DNA of 57,513 nt from a virus. The translations under genes were made by a program, and so were the position numbers. This document shows, piece after piece, positions 35,042 to 44,640 of the stretch; the stretch's first letter is position 1; each line of letters opens with the position of its first letter. Below the pieces are notes generated by a model that was given only the letters and a program-made list of their open reading frames with translations, was not told the origin of the DNA and made no database searches. The stretch spans positions 1 through 57,513 of IMG/VR virus record IMGVR_UViG_3300017763_000020. One strand, 5' to 3'.

Positions 35042-36934
35042 TTAGAACACGACAGGTACAAAACCTACCATTGGGACAGGTCCAGCAGGTGTCGGAATTC
35101 CACCTAAATAAAGTAATTTAAATTCTAATAAATGCATAGCATATGTTGCAGCTAATGCGGTAGCGACTACTGTCGCTGGTGGTTTTGTTGGTGGAATCAT
35201 AAATGATTTACCAGAGTTCCAAGCTCTTCTCAAGTTATTAGCCAATCTCGTTTTACCACCATAATAAATAGGTACATAAATACCTGTAAGTGGTGGTGCT
35301 ATTAATGCCGGAGGCATAGATGTTGTTGGAGCAAAAGGTTTTACAATACACGCATACCAATATGCAATAGTAATGGCTGCCATTTCTTCATATGGATCTC
35401 CACCTGGCCAAGTATACGCAATTTCAGCACCTTCTTCTAACTCATCACATTCTTCTGCAGCTTCTTTTGATTTCTTAGCTTGATCGTATTGAAACTTAAA
35501 AACAGTACCGCCTTGTTTTGGATCAATATTTAAAAATTGAGTTAATGCTGCTTTAGCATCAGTAGAGTCTGGGCTAATACTTGTAATAGCAGCAGGTATT
35601 TTAGTCCAGTGTCTTTCATATTCATTATTTACATATTGACTTTCAACATATTGATCTGGTTTATCATACCATAAAATACGACCTGAATCACTTAAAAGAA
35701 TATCAGCAGCTTCACCTTCGTCTAAGTTATTATTATTGTTATATGAATTTAAACGTTGAACATTATCTATTGTACTGTTGTCATATGAAAAGAAAGCAAC
35801 AACGTGATCTGTTAATATTCTAGGTCTTTTACTTTCATATTGTGGTAAATCACGTTCTCTATTAAAAGAGACTTGACATTTATATTCATCTAGTGGACAA
35901 AGCACATCTTCACTAACACCTGGAGATGGCATTGGAGTTTCTGCTTTTCTACCACGTGACATTCTTTTAATTAAATCATTTTCATTATAAACGTATTCAC
36001 CTCTGTTACCGGTCGCCACAACTGTAACCTCGTACACTGGAAACACAACATCTATTGCTTCTTTAAATAATTTAGAAACTCCATCCACTATTTGTTCCCA
36101 ATTATTATAACCTGCATTTTTTATGTCGGCTCTTACTTGATTATCTACATTTACATATGGGAATCTATTTTTCCACTGTGTGCTAGCATAATAATAATCA
36201 TTTGAGACATAGTCTTCGTAATTTGCCTTACCTAAACTCGTGGCCCATCTAATATAATTAAATTGAGCGCCTACACTGCCTATTTTATCGAATTGCTGTA
36301 GAAGTCTATTTGTAAATAAATCAATAATATCACTTGCAGATTCTTCGCCGTCCAAACAATGAAATTGAAAAAATCTAAATTTATATAAATCATAAAATGG
36401 ATCCCCTTTGGATTCTTCAATAAACTTACTAAATTTTTTTTGAATTTTCTTCTCTTCTTCTATTGGATCTGGAGGCACTATAGGTTCGGGACAAAGATCA
36501 GCATAGTCAGGATGGGACTCTTTACCAACTTCAGTTGTGTTTCCGTCCTCATCTTTTTGGTCCATTAATGGTATATCACCTTCTTTTAATAACCTCTCAA
36601 ACACTAAACCATATCCATTTAATAATAATTGTTCAGCAATACCATTATTTGTATGTGTTGCTCCAACTGGTGTCATAGCTTTACCTTTAACTGCATCTAA
36701 ATAATCTTGTGCAATGGCTTTACCAAAATCATATCTACCACTTAACGGTGCTGGATTAACAGAATTTATGTATGGTGCTGGACCTGTAATAAATGCAGCA
36801 TTTGCGGGATTTCCTACTTCAGTAGAAAACTCTGGCATATCATATGACAATCCAGCTCCACCTGGTTTTGTGAATTGGTGGCTTGAAATTGTATTAGCCG
36901 CTGCGCTGATAAATGATGGCCAAATTACGGGCAT
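35042..36934 (-). CDS. Putative baseplate/hub-region structural protein, 630 aa
   Basis: No family recognised. The N-terminus has a hydrophobic stretch followed by Pro/Asn-rich loops, the middle is charged, and the last 120 residues are strongly Pro/Ala/aromatic-rich (PFAPTTSMPPALIAPPLTG, ATVVATALAATYAMHLLEF), which may form a membrane-active or buried region. It begins two bases after the gp5-like gene ends, in a cluster with gp27- and gp5-like hub genes. A hub or tail-lumen component is plausible. A tape-measure role is unlikely given the length and lack of long coiled coils. Confidence 0.55.
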   Translation of the reverse strand: MPVIWPSFISAAANTISSHQFTKPGGAGLSYDMPEFSTEVGNPANAAFITGPAPYINSVNPAPLSGRYDFGKAIAQDYLDAVKGKAMTPVGATHTNNGIAEQLLLNGYGLVFERLLKEGDIPLMDQKDEDGNTTEVGKESHPDYADLCPEPIVPPDPIEEEKKIQKKFSKFIEESKGDPFYDLYKFRFFQFHCLDGEESASDIIDLFTNRLLQQFDKIGSVGAQFNYIRWATSLGKANYEDYVSNDYYYASTQWKNRFPYVNVDNQVRADIKNAGYNNWEQIVDGVSKLFKEAIDVVFPVYEVTVVATGNRGEYVYNENDLIKRMSRGRKAETPMPSPGVSEDVLCPLDEYKCQVSFNRERDLPQYESKRPRILTDHVVAFFSYDNSTIDNVQRLNSYNNNNNLDEGEAADILLSDSGRILWYDKPDQYVESQYVNNEYERHWTKIPAAITSISPDSTDAKAALTQFLNIDPKQGGTVFKFQYDQAKKSKEAAEECDELEEGAEIAYTWPGGDPYEEMAAITIAYWYACIVKPFAPTTSMPPALIAPPLTGIYVPIYYGGKTRLANNLRRAWNSGKSFMIPPTKPPATVVATALAATYAMHLLEFKLLYLGGIPTPAGPVPMVGFVPVVF

Positions 36935-36936
36935 AA

Positions 36937-37653
36937 TTATTTACCTTTTTGTTGATAGTTAATGTGAGTGCTTTTTAGTTTAGCGACTGTCGCAGGTGTA
37001 GGTGGCATCGGTGGACCTGATGGTCCAACACCTGTTGGATGAATATGTGCATTATAATCATCTAACCACATCTGCAACCAATCTTGTAAAGATTGACCTC
37101 TCACTGCTGGCTCTGTCTCATCTGCTCCAGGTTCACCTTCATTTGAGATAAAGATATCACCACAGTCCAAGAACATCTTTGCGTCTGTGCTTATCTTAAT
37201 AAATCCTTCTTCGTCTATTTGCATCATTGGCCTTTCTTTAGCACCACTTCCTCTAGTAATAACTAAACCATCTTCGGGCGAATGATATATTCTAACATTT
37301 CTTTCTGCATCATATACTAAACTAATTACGTCATGTGGTGCATCAGATGCTTCTAATATATCTGTCTTTAAATCTGGATTTTGATCAATCTGAAACCAAT
37401 ATTCTGGGTGGTAAATATTTCCATTATCAAATCTAACTGCAACTATATCACCAACTCTTGGAACTGAATGTGCACCAACTTGATCTCTATTCATAGGAGT
37501 TGCCCATGGAATAGCGTCTTCTGTTAGTGTATCGAATTTACCATAAACCTTTACTCTACATCGTCCTTGTAGTAACGGATCTTCATTAACAACTACCTCA
37601 CCAAGCCAGTGAGTTTCTCTAATATTGTCTTTAAAAAGTTCTTTATCATTCAT
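36937..37653 (-). CDS. 5: Baseplate hub/spike protein, gp5-like OB-fold without lysozyme
   Basis: 238 aa. Residues 15-95 form an OB-fold typical of gp5/VgrG-like hub proteins (GRCRVKVYGKF, AIPWATPMNRD, PRVGDIVAVRFDNGN). Further beta segments follow (MQIDEEGFIKISTDAKMFLD), then a C-terminal NAHIHPTGVGPSGPPMPP region common in spike proteins. T4 gp5 (575 aa) has a lysozyme domain and long beta-helix; both are absent here, so the peptidoglycan-cutting activity must lie elsewhere or be missing. It overlaps the 457-aa gene upstream by eight bases. Confidence 0.75.
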   Translation of the reverse strand: MNDKELFKDNIRETHWLGEVVVNEDPLLQGRCRVKVYGKFDTLTEDAIPWATPMNRDQVGAHSVPRVGDIVAVRFDNGNIYHPEYWFQIDQNPDLKTDILEASDAPHDVISLVYDAERNVRIYHSPEDGLVITRGSGAKERPMMQIDEEGFIKISTDAKMFLDCGDIFISNEGEPGADETEPAVRGQSLQDWLQMWLDDYNAHIHPTGVGPSGPPMPPTPATVAKLKSTHINYQQKGK

Positions 37654-39019
37654 GTACGTTATCGTTTAAGTTACCATCTGGTGATGAATCTACACCTGTG
37701 TTTGGACCACCATATACATTATCGTTAATTGGATCATCTCTGTCGGCTGGTATATTATCATATACTTTCTTGGGTGTAATATTACCATCTGGCGATGAAT
37801 CTAATGCAAAATTATCAGTTGGGTGTATGTTACCTGGTGATAAGTCTCCAGGAACACTGTCACTCTTGCCGCTAAATAATTGTCCAGCTAAATTAGCAAT
37901 AGCGTTTACACTTCCAGAAGTAATAGCATCTTGTATATTACTCAGCGTGTTGGCACCGTGCACATTTCCTAATAACAAACTAGCTGTTAAATTATCAATT
38001 GCTTGATCAGCTAAGCTCGCTAAAGGACCGCTAAGTCCAGTTCTACTATTACCATAGACGTTTGCTATTCCGTTCGGTTCTTGAGAAAATGCACCCTTAA
38101 AATTATCTATTTTACCCATTACGCCTTCTTTAATAGATTTAAGCTTATCGTTAGCTGCATCTTTAACTGACTGTAAAGGATCAAACGGACCAAAATCATA
38201 TGGATTAGGATTTCCGACAACACCTAATCCTTCGGTCGCTTCTGCATCATTCGGATATTTTTGACCAGCATTGCTCACCGATTGCCACTTAATAGCGATT
38301 TTAGGTTTTCTTAGTTCAGGGTTTTTTGTAATATCTGCATACATAGTAGATATAGCATCAATGTCAAACTCACAAAAATCAAATTGTAATTTAATAAATG
38401 GTTTTGCTGTTAAATTTAATTGTTGATGTAAAGTTTTAGGTTCGGTCTGATCTTTATGAGCCGGTCCTCCCGGTTTGTATGCAAAATCTAAATCTTTAGC
38501 GTGCGTATCTAGTTGAAATTGTCTAATTTCAGAAATGTATATCTGCATTCTAAAATGCCTTAAATTAAATGGAATTATTTCAATCCATCTGTTAAAATCA
38601 TATACAGATCTTTTGTATAAGTCCATTAAAGATATAACTGTTAAATCAACCGTTTCTTCTAAACATTCTATTTCTAATTTAGGATCTTTTGCACCCCAAT
38701 AAGGCTCTGATAAGTTTTCATATATCTGTGACTGTTCTAAACCAGAAAGTGTTTGCCAAAACCAAGGCATATCTGTATTAATTTTAAATAATAAAGTTTT
38801 AAATGCAGTTAGATTAGCTGCCAATCCTTTACCATAGTCTCCACCTACTGTTTCTAATAAATATTTCTCAGCAGCTCCATTAAAAAGAGGAGATCCATCA
38901 GATTGCTTATCAAACATGATTAACCAACTTAAGTAAGTTGGATCCTCGTTAATTGTTCTAAGCGGACTTCCCTTTCTAAACTCAGTTGTATTTTTATATA
39001 AATCTTGTTGACCTGCCAT
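37646..39019 (-). CDS. Baseplate hub-region protein, 457 aa
   Basis: Not firmly recognised. Residues 110-250 have a tube-like beta pattern (LRHFRMQIYISEIRQFQL and PFIKLQFDFCEFDIDA, then KPKIAIKW) that could be a gp54/gp48/gp19-type tube fold. The C-terminal 170 residues are Asn/Gly/Asp-rich and repetitive, with SSPDGN occurring more than once. It lies between the gp27-like and gp5-like genes and overlaps the latter by eight bases, so it is probably a hub or tube-initiation protein. Confidence 0.55.
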   Translation of the reverse strand: MAGQQDLYKNTTEFRKGSPLRTINEDPTYLSWLIMFDKQSDGSPLFNGAAEKYLLETVGGDYGKGLAANLTAFKTLLFKINTDMPWFWQTLSGLEQSQIYENLSEPYWGAKDPKLEIECLEETVDLTVISLMDLYKRSVYDFNRWIEIIPFNLRHFRMQIYISEIRQFQLDTHAKDLDFAYKPGGPAHKDQTEPKTLHQQLNLTAKPFIKLQFDFCEFDIDAISTMYADITKNPELRKPKIAIKWQSVSNAGQKYPNDAEATEGLGVVGNPNPYDFGPFDPLQSVKDAANDKLKSIKEGVMGKIDNFKGAFSQEPNGIANVYGNSRTGLSGPLASLADQAIDNLTASLLLGNVHGANTLSNIQDAITSGSVNAIANLAGQLFSGKSDSVPGDLSPGNIHPTDNFALDSSPDGNITPKKVYDNIPADRDDPINDNVYGGPNTGVDSSPDGNLNDNVHE

Positions 39020-39037
39020 ATCCTATATATTCTATTT

Positions 39038-40534
39038 CTATTCCTTTAAATCTGCAACTTTAGTAGGCCACTCTCTTCTAATTAAAGTAACCTCTTGAGA
39101 TAAGCCAGAATCTAGGTCATAGTTTATGTTTATGTTTTCAATAATATAAAATCCTGTTAAAAATCTATCTACTACTTGTGAATTTGATACTTCTTCTCTT
39201 TCACCAGTATCTGGAATTATAGCCTGCTCACTAAAACCAGCTTCATCTTGTTTAGCTTGAGCTTCTTCAGCTGCTTTAATTTTAACTCCATCATAATGGT
39301 ACATAAGCAATGGAATCTTTTGAAACTTATAAAGAGCAGGATTAAAGCTACTTAAAGTAACCTTTACTTTCATCTTCTGTGTTTCCATTTCATTTTGCTT
39401 TTGAAATAATTTAGAGTAGATTGCATTTTTATGTGTATTACCTAAACCGTCATCTCCAGCATTTTGTCTACCCATATACTTAAACTTAACATTTTCTTGA
39501 TAACGTTCTTCTGTTCTTTTACCCTTTAATGGCTCTTCAATATCTCTAAGATTAGTAGAACTTAATGGCTCTATGTCAAATTGTTGTAATCTATCAGAAT
39601 CGCTATTATTATCATAGATCATTACGTTTCTTTTATTACCAGCTTTTAAACTTATTTTACTAGAATTATTAATAAGTTCAACTTTGTCAGCATAGTTATT
39701 CATACCTTGCACCTCGCGGTTATTAGTAAGTAACAATGGCATTTCAATATCATCAGGATCTTCTCCTTCTTGATCTCCATCTTCTCCATAAGAAACTGCG
39801 GCAGAAGCCAATGCAACTTGTAAATCGTTTATGTCGGGGTTAGATGAGTTAAAAATCTTATTAACTTCAACATAGTTCAAGTAATAATATTGATCTATGT
39901 AAAATTTAGTAAATGATTCTTCATCGATATATGAATCTTTAGCTATTGATTTTATAAATTCTAAATAAGTTTCATATGCCTGTATTCTAGATTGACTATC
40001 ATCAGTAGTATCTATGTTTGTTGCTAAACCTAATTGAAGTTCTCTTGCCACCATTTCTAAATGATCTAATGATCCAGCAGCATCTAATGTTTGACAATTT
40101 TCTGCAAATAGTTTAGGCACTTTAGCAATACCACTCATGTTAATTGTAGGTGGTTCACCATCAACTTCTCTTTCATTTGTTATTTCAGTAATATCGAAAT
40201 CCATATGAATAGATTTAAAAGTTTCTTGATTCTTAGAATTAAATAAAATAACAAAAGAATCACCGTCTCTAGGATAGTGATCAACGTCAAACGCCTGTTT
40301 ATTGTCTATAACTGAAATTTCACACTTAGGTACAATTCCAGATAAATCTAATTCTACACTTTGTATATTGTCTCTACCAAAAACATATTTATTCACCATG
40401 ATAAATGGCTCAATATTACCAGTGTTCTTAGTTTGTTTATCACCACCCTCTTCTTCACCAGCAGCGTACATTTCTATCTCTGTTGGCATTAAAGCTGGTT
40501 CTACTACGGCTAAAATATTGTGTTCTAAATCCAT
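39038..40534 (-). CDS. 27: Baseplate hub protein, gp27-like
   Basis: 498 aa, predicted hub protein of the gp27/gpD family that links the tail tube to the spike. The N-terminal beta domain has PKCEISVIDNKQAF and HYPRDGDSFVILFNSKNQET, in the manner of a tube-like domain. A helical insertion follows (GSLDHLEMVARELQLGLATN; then TYLEFIKSIAKDSYIDEESF), and late domains end with LTGFYIIENININYD and a QEVTLIRREWP strand. T4 gp27 has 391 aa; the extra length includes an acidic loop near residue 255. The downstream gp5-like and tube-like genes support the call. Confidence 0.68.
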   Translation of the reverse strand: MDLEHNILAVVEPALMPTEIEMYAAGEEEGGDKQTKNTGNIEPFIMVNKYVFGRDNIQSVELDLSGIVPKCEISVIDNKQAFDVDHYPRDGDSFVILFNSKNQETFKSIHMDFDITEITNEREVDGEPPTINMSGIAKVPKLFAENCQTLDAAGSLDHLEMVARELQLGLATNIDTTDDSQSRIQAYETYLEFIKSIAKDSYIDEESFTKFYIDQYYYLNYVEVNKIFNSSNPDINDLQVALASAAVSYGEDGDQEGEDPDDIEMPLLLTNNREVQGMNNYADKVELINNSSKISLKAGNKRNVMIYDNNSDSDRLQQFDIEPLSSTNLRDIEEPLKGKRTEERYQENVKFKYMGRQNAGDDGLGNTHKNAIYSKLFQKQNEMETQKMKVKVTLSSFNPALYKFQKIPLLMYHYDGVKIKAAEEAQAKQDEAGFSEQAIIPDTGEREEVSNSQVVDRFLTGFYIIENININYDLDSGLSQEVTLIRREWPTKVADLKE

Positions 40535-40551
40535 CTATTAATTAAATTAAC

Positions 40552-41400
40552 TTATTTGGCACATGGTGAATCTTCGCTTCCACTTGTATTACTAGTATCT
40601 GTTCCAGCAGGCGCAGTACCACCATTATTATTATCTCCAGTTGAATCTGCGGTATCTGATCTACTATCTGATTCATTTGATCCATTTGATCCACCTCGTC
40701 CTGATCCACCCTCAAATTGATTTTCAGCGGTGGTATCTGTCGTTCCGTTATTACCAGTGCCTCCATCGTTACCAGTACCATCACCGTTAGTACCATCACC
40801 GTTAGTACCATCAAAATCAGAACCTTGCTGTTCTTCTACAATCTCTCTTTGACTTTTTTCTTCATTTTGAGATGCAATAATTTCAGCAGTAATAGACTCA
40901 GTAACTGGATCTGTTTGAACCTGTGCACCCAACCTAACTTGATTTCCATTAAACTCGTAATTCTTTTTACCTACTGGAATAACATTAGGTGGCAAAAGAG
41001 TTTCTTTATTATATTTCTTTTTAAGAGCCTCTATTCTTTTTTGATCTTTCTGACTCAATCTTTTAGTATCTATAAACTGTCTTTTAACTATGTTATCTTC
41101 AAATGACATCGGTCTTTCTAATCTATAATATGCAGTATCAGGTGAAGGTACTAATATAATTTCACCCGGACTTATACTAAACGGATCAGATATTCTATTA
41201 TATTTTAAGATCATGTCTGTTTTAGTGTGATCTCCATAATATTTTAGTGCGATCAAATCTGGTCTAACTTTATCATCTTCAGTAACAATATGCTCTGCTA
41301 TAATTTCAGCATTTCCTTTATTTCTAAAGATCATGGTTGGCTGAGTCATTATTAATTTAACCGTATCGTATGTTTTATTTAATAGTGTTTTAAAATCCAT
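40552..41400 (-). CDS. 53: LysM-like baseplate wedge protein, gp53-like
   Basis: 282 aa. Residues about 43-86 look like a LysM-type fold (RPDLIALKYYGDHTKTDMIL, then NPRISD-like NRISDPFSISPGEIILVPS), as in T4 gp53, which joins wedges around the hub. A charged helical region follows. The last 90 residues are low-complexity Gly/Asn/Asp/Thr/Ser, partly a tandem DGTNG repeat, ending in SPCAK. The tail is unlike T4 gp53 and probably disordered. Neighbours are gp27-like and a tube-related gene. Alternative: a LysM protein that binds peptidoglycan. Confidence 0.6.
   Translation of the reverse strand: MDFKTLLNKTYDTVKLIMTQPTMIFRNKGNAEIIAEHIVTEDDKVRPDLIALKYYGDHTKTDMILKYNRISDPFSISPGEIILVPSPDTAYYRLERPMSFEDNIVKRQFIDTKRLSQKDQKRIEALKKKYNKETLLPPNVIPVGKKNYEFNGNQVRLGAQVQTDPVTESITAEIIASQNEEKSQREIVEEQQGSDFDGTNGDGTNGDGTGNDGGTGNNGTTDTTAENQFEGGSGRGGSNGSNESDSRSDTADSTGDNNNGGTAPAGTDTSNTSGSEDSPCAK
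40776..40812 (-). repeat. 15-base tandem repeat in gp53-like gene
   Basis: Two full copies and a partial third of a 15-base unit, encoding repeated DGTNG in the disordered tail of the LysM-like protein. Prone to slippage in multiples of five residues. Confidence 0.8.
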
Positions 41401-41414
41401 ATTATATCTTAATT

Positions 41415-43244
41415 TTATCCAGCGTTAAGATCTGAAACTCTCTTAAGGAACGCTTTAGTAACGTGTGGTGCAGTAGAATCTTTTCCACCGTATGCACTTA
41501 CATCAAACATCTCGTTTACATCAATAGATCCTTCAACGTCTGGTTGTAGATAAGTTCTACCTCTACCTGCATTAAACATTGACTCTATTTCACTTTTATC
41601 TCTTGGTCTACCAGGCTTCATTTGACACGTAAGCTTTAATTTAGTAGGAAAACCTTCATAACCAATTGGCCCGTCAAATTCTATTTTACTTTCCATCATT
41701 GCTAAGTTTCCACAAACTATCATCGGATTTAATGGATTACCTATAGTAACATGCCATTGTCCAGTTGGATCACCTGTTAAAAACGCAGCAACAGTTGATG
41801 CACCTTGTGGACCATTCATTAATTTCATTAAACCACCACCTACTATATTATCTAAAATCTTAGAATCACCTAGTGCGTTTATACCTTTACCGTTAGCAAC
41901 ACCTTTTACTGCATTTCCAAGATCGCCTAATGCAAAACCAGCAGCACCTTTAATTTGATCACCAACAGAACTTAAGAATCCTTTATAATCACCGCTTTTA
42001 AGTTTAGCAATATCGCCAAACGGTTTACCAATACTACCACTACCTAAACCTCTTGTAGCACCACCCCAGAAAGGAGCGTTGTTATATGTTAATGCAAGTA
42101 TATTAGATAAGGTGTCCATAAATGCAACTTTAGGACTGGTATCTGCATACCCTTTAAGGTCGTAGTGAAAATTAAGTTCAAAGGTTTGATCGAATTCCAA
42201 ACCTTGTTGTTTAGTTAAAACCTTTTTAATTACATTTAAAGGACCAAATACTTTATTAGGATATGTTTCGCTTGTTGGATCCCAACCAGCACCTTTGTCT
42301 TTTATTCTAATAGCTTGTTCTGGACTAACATTGTTTACACCAGCATTTACAGCACTAAGTAGCGGGCTTCCATCAATCATTGCACCTACTTTACCTTTTT
42401 TACCAGCACTTGCTGTAATTTTTTGAATTTCAGATTCTACCTCTTTCCAATTAAATTTAGTTCCAAACTTAAGAATGGCTTTCATTTCATTACCTAATTT
42501 AGGAGACATCCAAGTAATAGCTCTCGCTATATCTGGCATAGAGCCATCGACTGGCGTTCCGTCTTTTCCAGGAATCATCATATTCTTAAGATCATCCTGA
42601 ACAGGATATGGAAATCTTCTTAATGTAATTAAATAATCATTAGATATTTTACCGTAATGTTCTGCTTGTATAAAATCATTATAACTATAAGTATATGCAA
42701 TAGAAGGATGTTCTTTAGATTCATTTACGATGTTACTAGCAGTCGGGGTATATGCGAATTGCAAATTATTATGGAACACTGCCTTGTTATAACTATCTTT
42801 ACCACTGGCCATATCGTCTTTAGAAGAATCTGAACGGTTTTTATATTTATGTAAAGACCATGCGTTCATTTTAGAATTAAGACCTTTTCCTGCAGAAACA
42901 GATGTTCCAGCGTCCTCTATCTTGTCTCCACCTGTTCCACTAACAGTTTTACCAACAGTATATTTTCTAGAGTCTACGTCGTTTACCCCATACATACTAT
43001 TAGAATTAGGTGGAGTATCTTGTGCAGATGCATCGATAGTCGTATTACCTTGAGAATCTACTGTTGCACCATCTTCTTCGGTTTCTTCAACAGGGAATCC
43101 TCTTATTGGAAATCCATTCAATGTTGCCTCTCCATTTTCATCGATAATAGGAGCAAAAGTTTCAAACTGCTCACCAGCCCAATCTTCCAAAACATATTTA
43201 GGTCCAACCGGACCACTAATATAAGTAAAATAGTTATTTGGCAT
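41415..43244 (-). CDS. Tail tube/baseplate structural protein, 609 aa
   Basis: Not firmly recognised. Residues 1-130 are low complexity, the middle is Gly-rich with short helical parts (GAAGFALGDLGNAVKGVANG), and the C-terminus (QWHVTIGNPLNPMIVCGNLA then PTKLKLTCQMKPGRPRDKSE) has the look of the tube-joining ends of gp48-like baseplate proteins. T4 gp48 is 364 aa, so the match is partial. It starts a run of baseplate genes behind two GATATATA motifs. Confidence 0.5.
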   Translation of the reverse strand: MPNNYFTYISGPVGPKYVLEDWAGEQFETFAPIIDENGEATLNGFPIRGFPVEETEEDGATVDSQGNTTIDASAQDTPPNSNSMYGVNDVDSRKYTVGKTVSGTGGDKIEDAGTSVSAGKGLNSKMNAWSLHKYKNRSDSSKDDMASGKDSYNKAVFHNNLQFAYTPTASNIVNESKEHPSIAYTYSYNDFIQAEHYGKISNDYLITLRRFPYPVQDDLKNMMIPGKDGTPVDGSMPDIARAITWMSPKLGNEMKAILKFGTKFNWKEVESEIQKITASAGKKGKVGAMIDGSPLLSAVNAGVNNVSPEQAIRIKDKGAGWDPTSETYPNKVFGPLNVIKKVLTKQQGLEFDQTFELNFHYDLKGYADTSPKVAFMDTLSNILALTYNNAPFWGGATRGLGSGSIGKPFGDIAKLKSGDYKGFLSSVGDQIKGAAGFALGDLGNAVKGVANGKGINALGDSKILDNIVGGGLMKLMNGPQGASTVAAFLTGDPTGQWHVTIGNPLNPMIVCGNLAMMESKIEFDGPIGYEGFPTKLKLTCQMKPGRPRDKSEIESMFNAGRGRTYLQPDVEGSIDVNEMFDVSAYGGKDSTAPHVTKAFLKRVSDLNAG

Positions 43245-43261
43245 TATTTGTAATGGTTTAT

Positions 43262-43271
43262 TTTATATATC
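43262..43271 (-). promoter_or_regulatory. GATATATAAA promoter-like motif
   Basis: Minus-strand GATATATAAA 17 bases upstream of the 609-aa gene. A second, variant copy lies 47 bases farther upstream. Confidence 0.5.
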
Positions 43272-43308
43272 TAGAAAAATATATTACATTAATATAATTT
43301 TCTCTAAA

Positions 43309-43318
43309 GTATATATCA
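43309..43318 (-). promoter_or_regulatory. GATATATACT variant motif
   Basis: Minus-strand TTTGATATATACT overlapping the stop codon of the 199-aa gene; tandem with the motif at 43262. It may be a second promoter for the baseplate run or a chance AT-rich match. Confidence 0.35.
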
Positions 43319-43915
43319 AACCCATTCTACATCGTCCATTTCAGAAGATTCTGGACGATATAAAAGATCAGCGCTCCAATTTGGATCGGATGGTAACCGA
43401 TTACCTAAGAATTTTTTAAGGGATGCAACAAATTCACCTTGCGAATTATAAAAGAATTGTCCGTTGCTATATGTTGCTCTATTAGTAAGCTCATAGAGCT
43501 CCTTTATGCACATTTGTATTTGAAACGTTTGTATATTATTGAATAACTCAATCTGTTCGCTGCGAGTCTTGGTGCAGAACACGGAGTCTACCACTATTAG
43601 ATAGTTCTTCCATTTATCACCATTAAATAAATTATCTTCTATTTCTTTAACAGTACTGTAACCAGCTCTTTTGACATTTAATTTTGTGTCCTTTCCTTCA
43701 AAGTTTTTAATAAATCTTCCTCCAAAAATGTTCTTTTTTAGAAAGTATGCATTATCATAGAACTTTTTAATTCTAATCTGATACTTTGGATTAGTATCAT
43801 CAAATTTGACATCGTAGATAGTTGCCCTAACAGGGATAAGTACGTTAGGGTTTTGAGTAGTAGAGATCAATGCTTGAACTTGTTCTCCTTTAGAAAATAG
43901 TTTATGTTTAATCAT
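43316..43915 (-). CDS. Hypothetical protein, 199 aa
   Basis: Not recognised. An N-terminal beta part (GEQVQALISTTQNPNVLIPV) is followed by a helical region with two Cys and a C-terminal acidic tail (RPESSEMDDVEWV). It overlaps the 134-aa gene upstream by eight bases and lies just before the baseplate hub/wedge series, so a tail-assembly or chaperone role is possible. Evidence is context only. Confidence 0.65.
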   Translation of the reverse strand: MIKHKLFSKGEQVQALISTTQNPNVLIPVRATIYDVKFDDTNPKYQIRIKKFYDNAYFLKKNIFGGRFIKNFEGKDTKLNVKRAGYSTVKEIEDNLFNGDKWKNYLIVVDSVFCTKTRSEQIELFNNIQTFQIQMCIKELYELTNRATYSNGQFFYNSQGEFVASLKKFLGNRLPSDPNWSADLLYRPESSEMDDVEWV

Positions 43916-44312
43916 TATCTATAAACTTAACATTATCAAATCTGCTGAGAACACCTCTTTTAGGGTAATCACATCTATTGATAATAGTTAAGTCTAAGCT
44001 AATATCTCGATCTTGAACAAGATCAGTTATAAAGTCTTTAAATCCTAAAACACTTTTAGTGTCTAGTTCTTTAAACATGTATGCAATTGAAATCTCTTCA
44101 ACTTCACTAGAATCTGTGATTAGTTTTTGTAGCATTTTTCTAATATAGAGTGCCACAATAATAGACGATGGTTCTGATCCATATGGATCACTTTTAATCA
44201 AACGATTAAAAATATCAAAATATGATACCGCGAGATCATAATCTCTAGATTTCGCTAATTTTTCAAATTCTGTCTTAGTTTTGCACCAAACTCCGTCTAT
44301 TCTTAAAGTCAT
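43908..44312 (-). CDS. Hypothetical protein, 134 aa
   Basis: Not recognised. A mostly helical protein (SSIIVALYIRKMLQKLITDS) with two Cys, overlapping its upstream neighbour by one base and its downstream one by eight. The tight overlap chain 44632-43316 suggests one functional module, possibly tail assembly catalysts as found near T4 hub genes (gp26, gp51 and gp28 region), but sequence similarity was not seen. Confidence 0.62.
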   Translation of the reverse strand: MTLRIDGVWCKTKTEFEKLAKSRDYDLAVSYFDIFNRLIKSDPYGSEPSSIIVALYIRKMLQKLITDSSEVEEISIAYMFKELDTKSVLGFKDFITDLVQDRDISLDLTIINRCDYPKRGVLSRFDNVKFIDND

Positions 44313-44632
44313 TATTGTATTTGTGATCTATAGTGCTTAAGTCTAGACTCAAGTTCTTGGATCTTTAGTTTTAATTCTTTCTGATTAGGTTGATATTTTA
44401 CACCCCATCCAGATTGTATACTCAGTTCATTAGCATCTAACTGTGTTCCAGTTGACAGTCCTAAATCCATAACTAATTCCTTAAGAAATTTAATTTGATT
44501 TGGTCGTGTCTTAGAACCTTCAAACTCATATACGGTTCTAGATGTGTATTCTTCTCCACCACCATTAACGTTATCATCAAATACAAATTTAATTAAACCG
44601 TTATCGGCTGGTTCTATGCTAATTGTAATCAT
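44312..44632 (-). CDS. Hypothetical protein, 106 aa
   Basis: Not recognised. An N-terminal beta hairpin region (MITISIEPADNGLIKFVFDD) is followed by a C-terminal coiled-coil helix (ELKLKIQELESRLKHYRSQ). It shares one base with the downstream gene. Likely a small structural or assembly protein of the tail operon. Confidence 0.62.
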   Translation of the reverse strand: MITISIEPADNGLIKFVFDDNVNGGGEEYTSRTVYEFEGSKTRPNQIKFLKELVMDLGLSTGTQLDANELSIQSGWGVKYQPNQKELKLKIQELESRLKHYRSQIQ

Positions 44633-44640
44633 TCAGTAGA

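Noticed and set aside
40542-40814. 90-codon minus-strand frame MMVLTVMVLTV
   Set aside because: It is another frame of the low-complexity tail of the gp53-like gene, and its repetitive composition follows from the 15-base DNA repeats.
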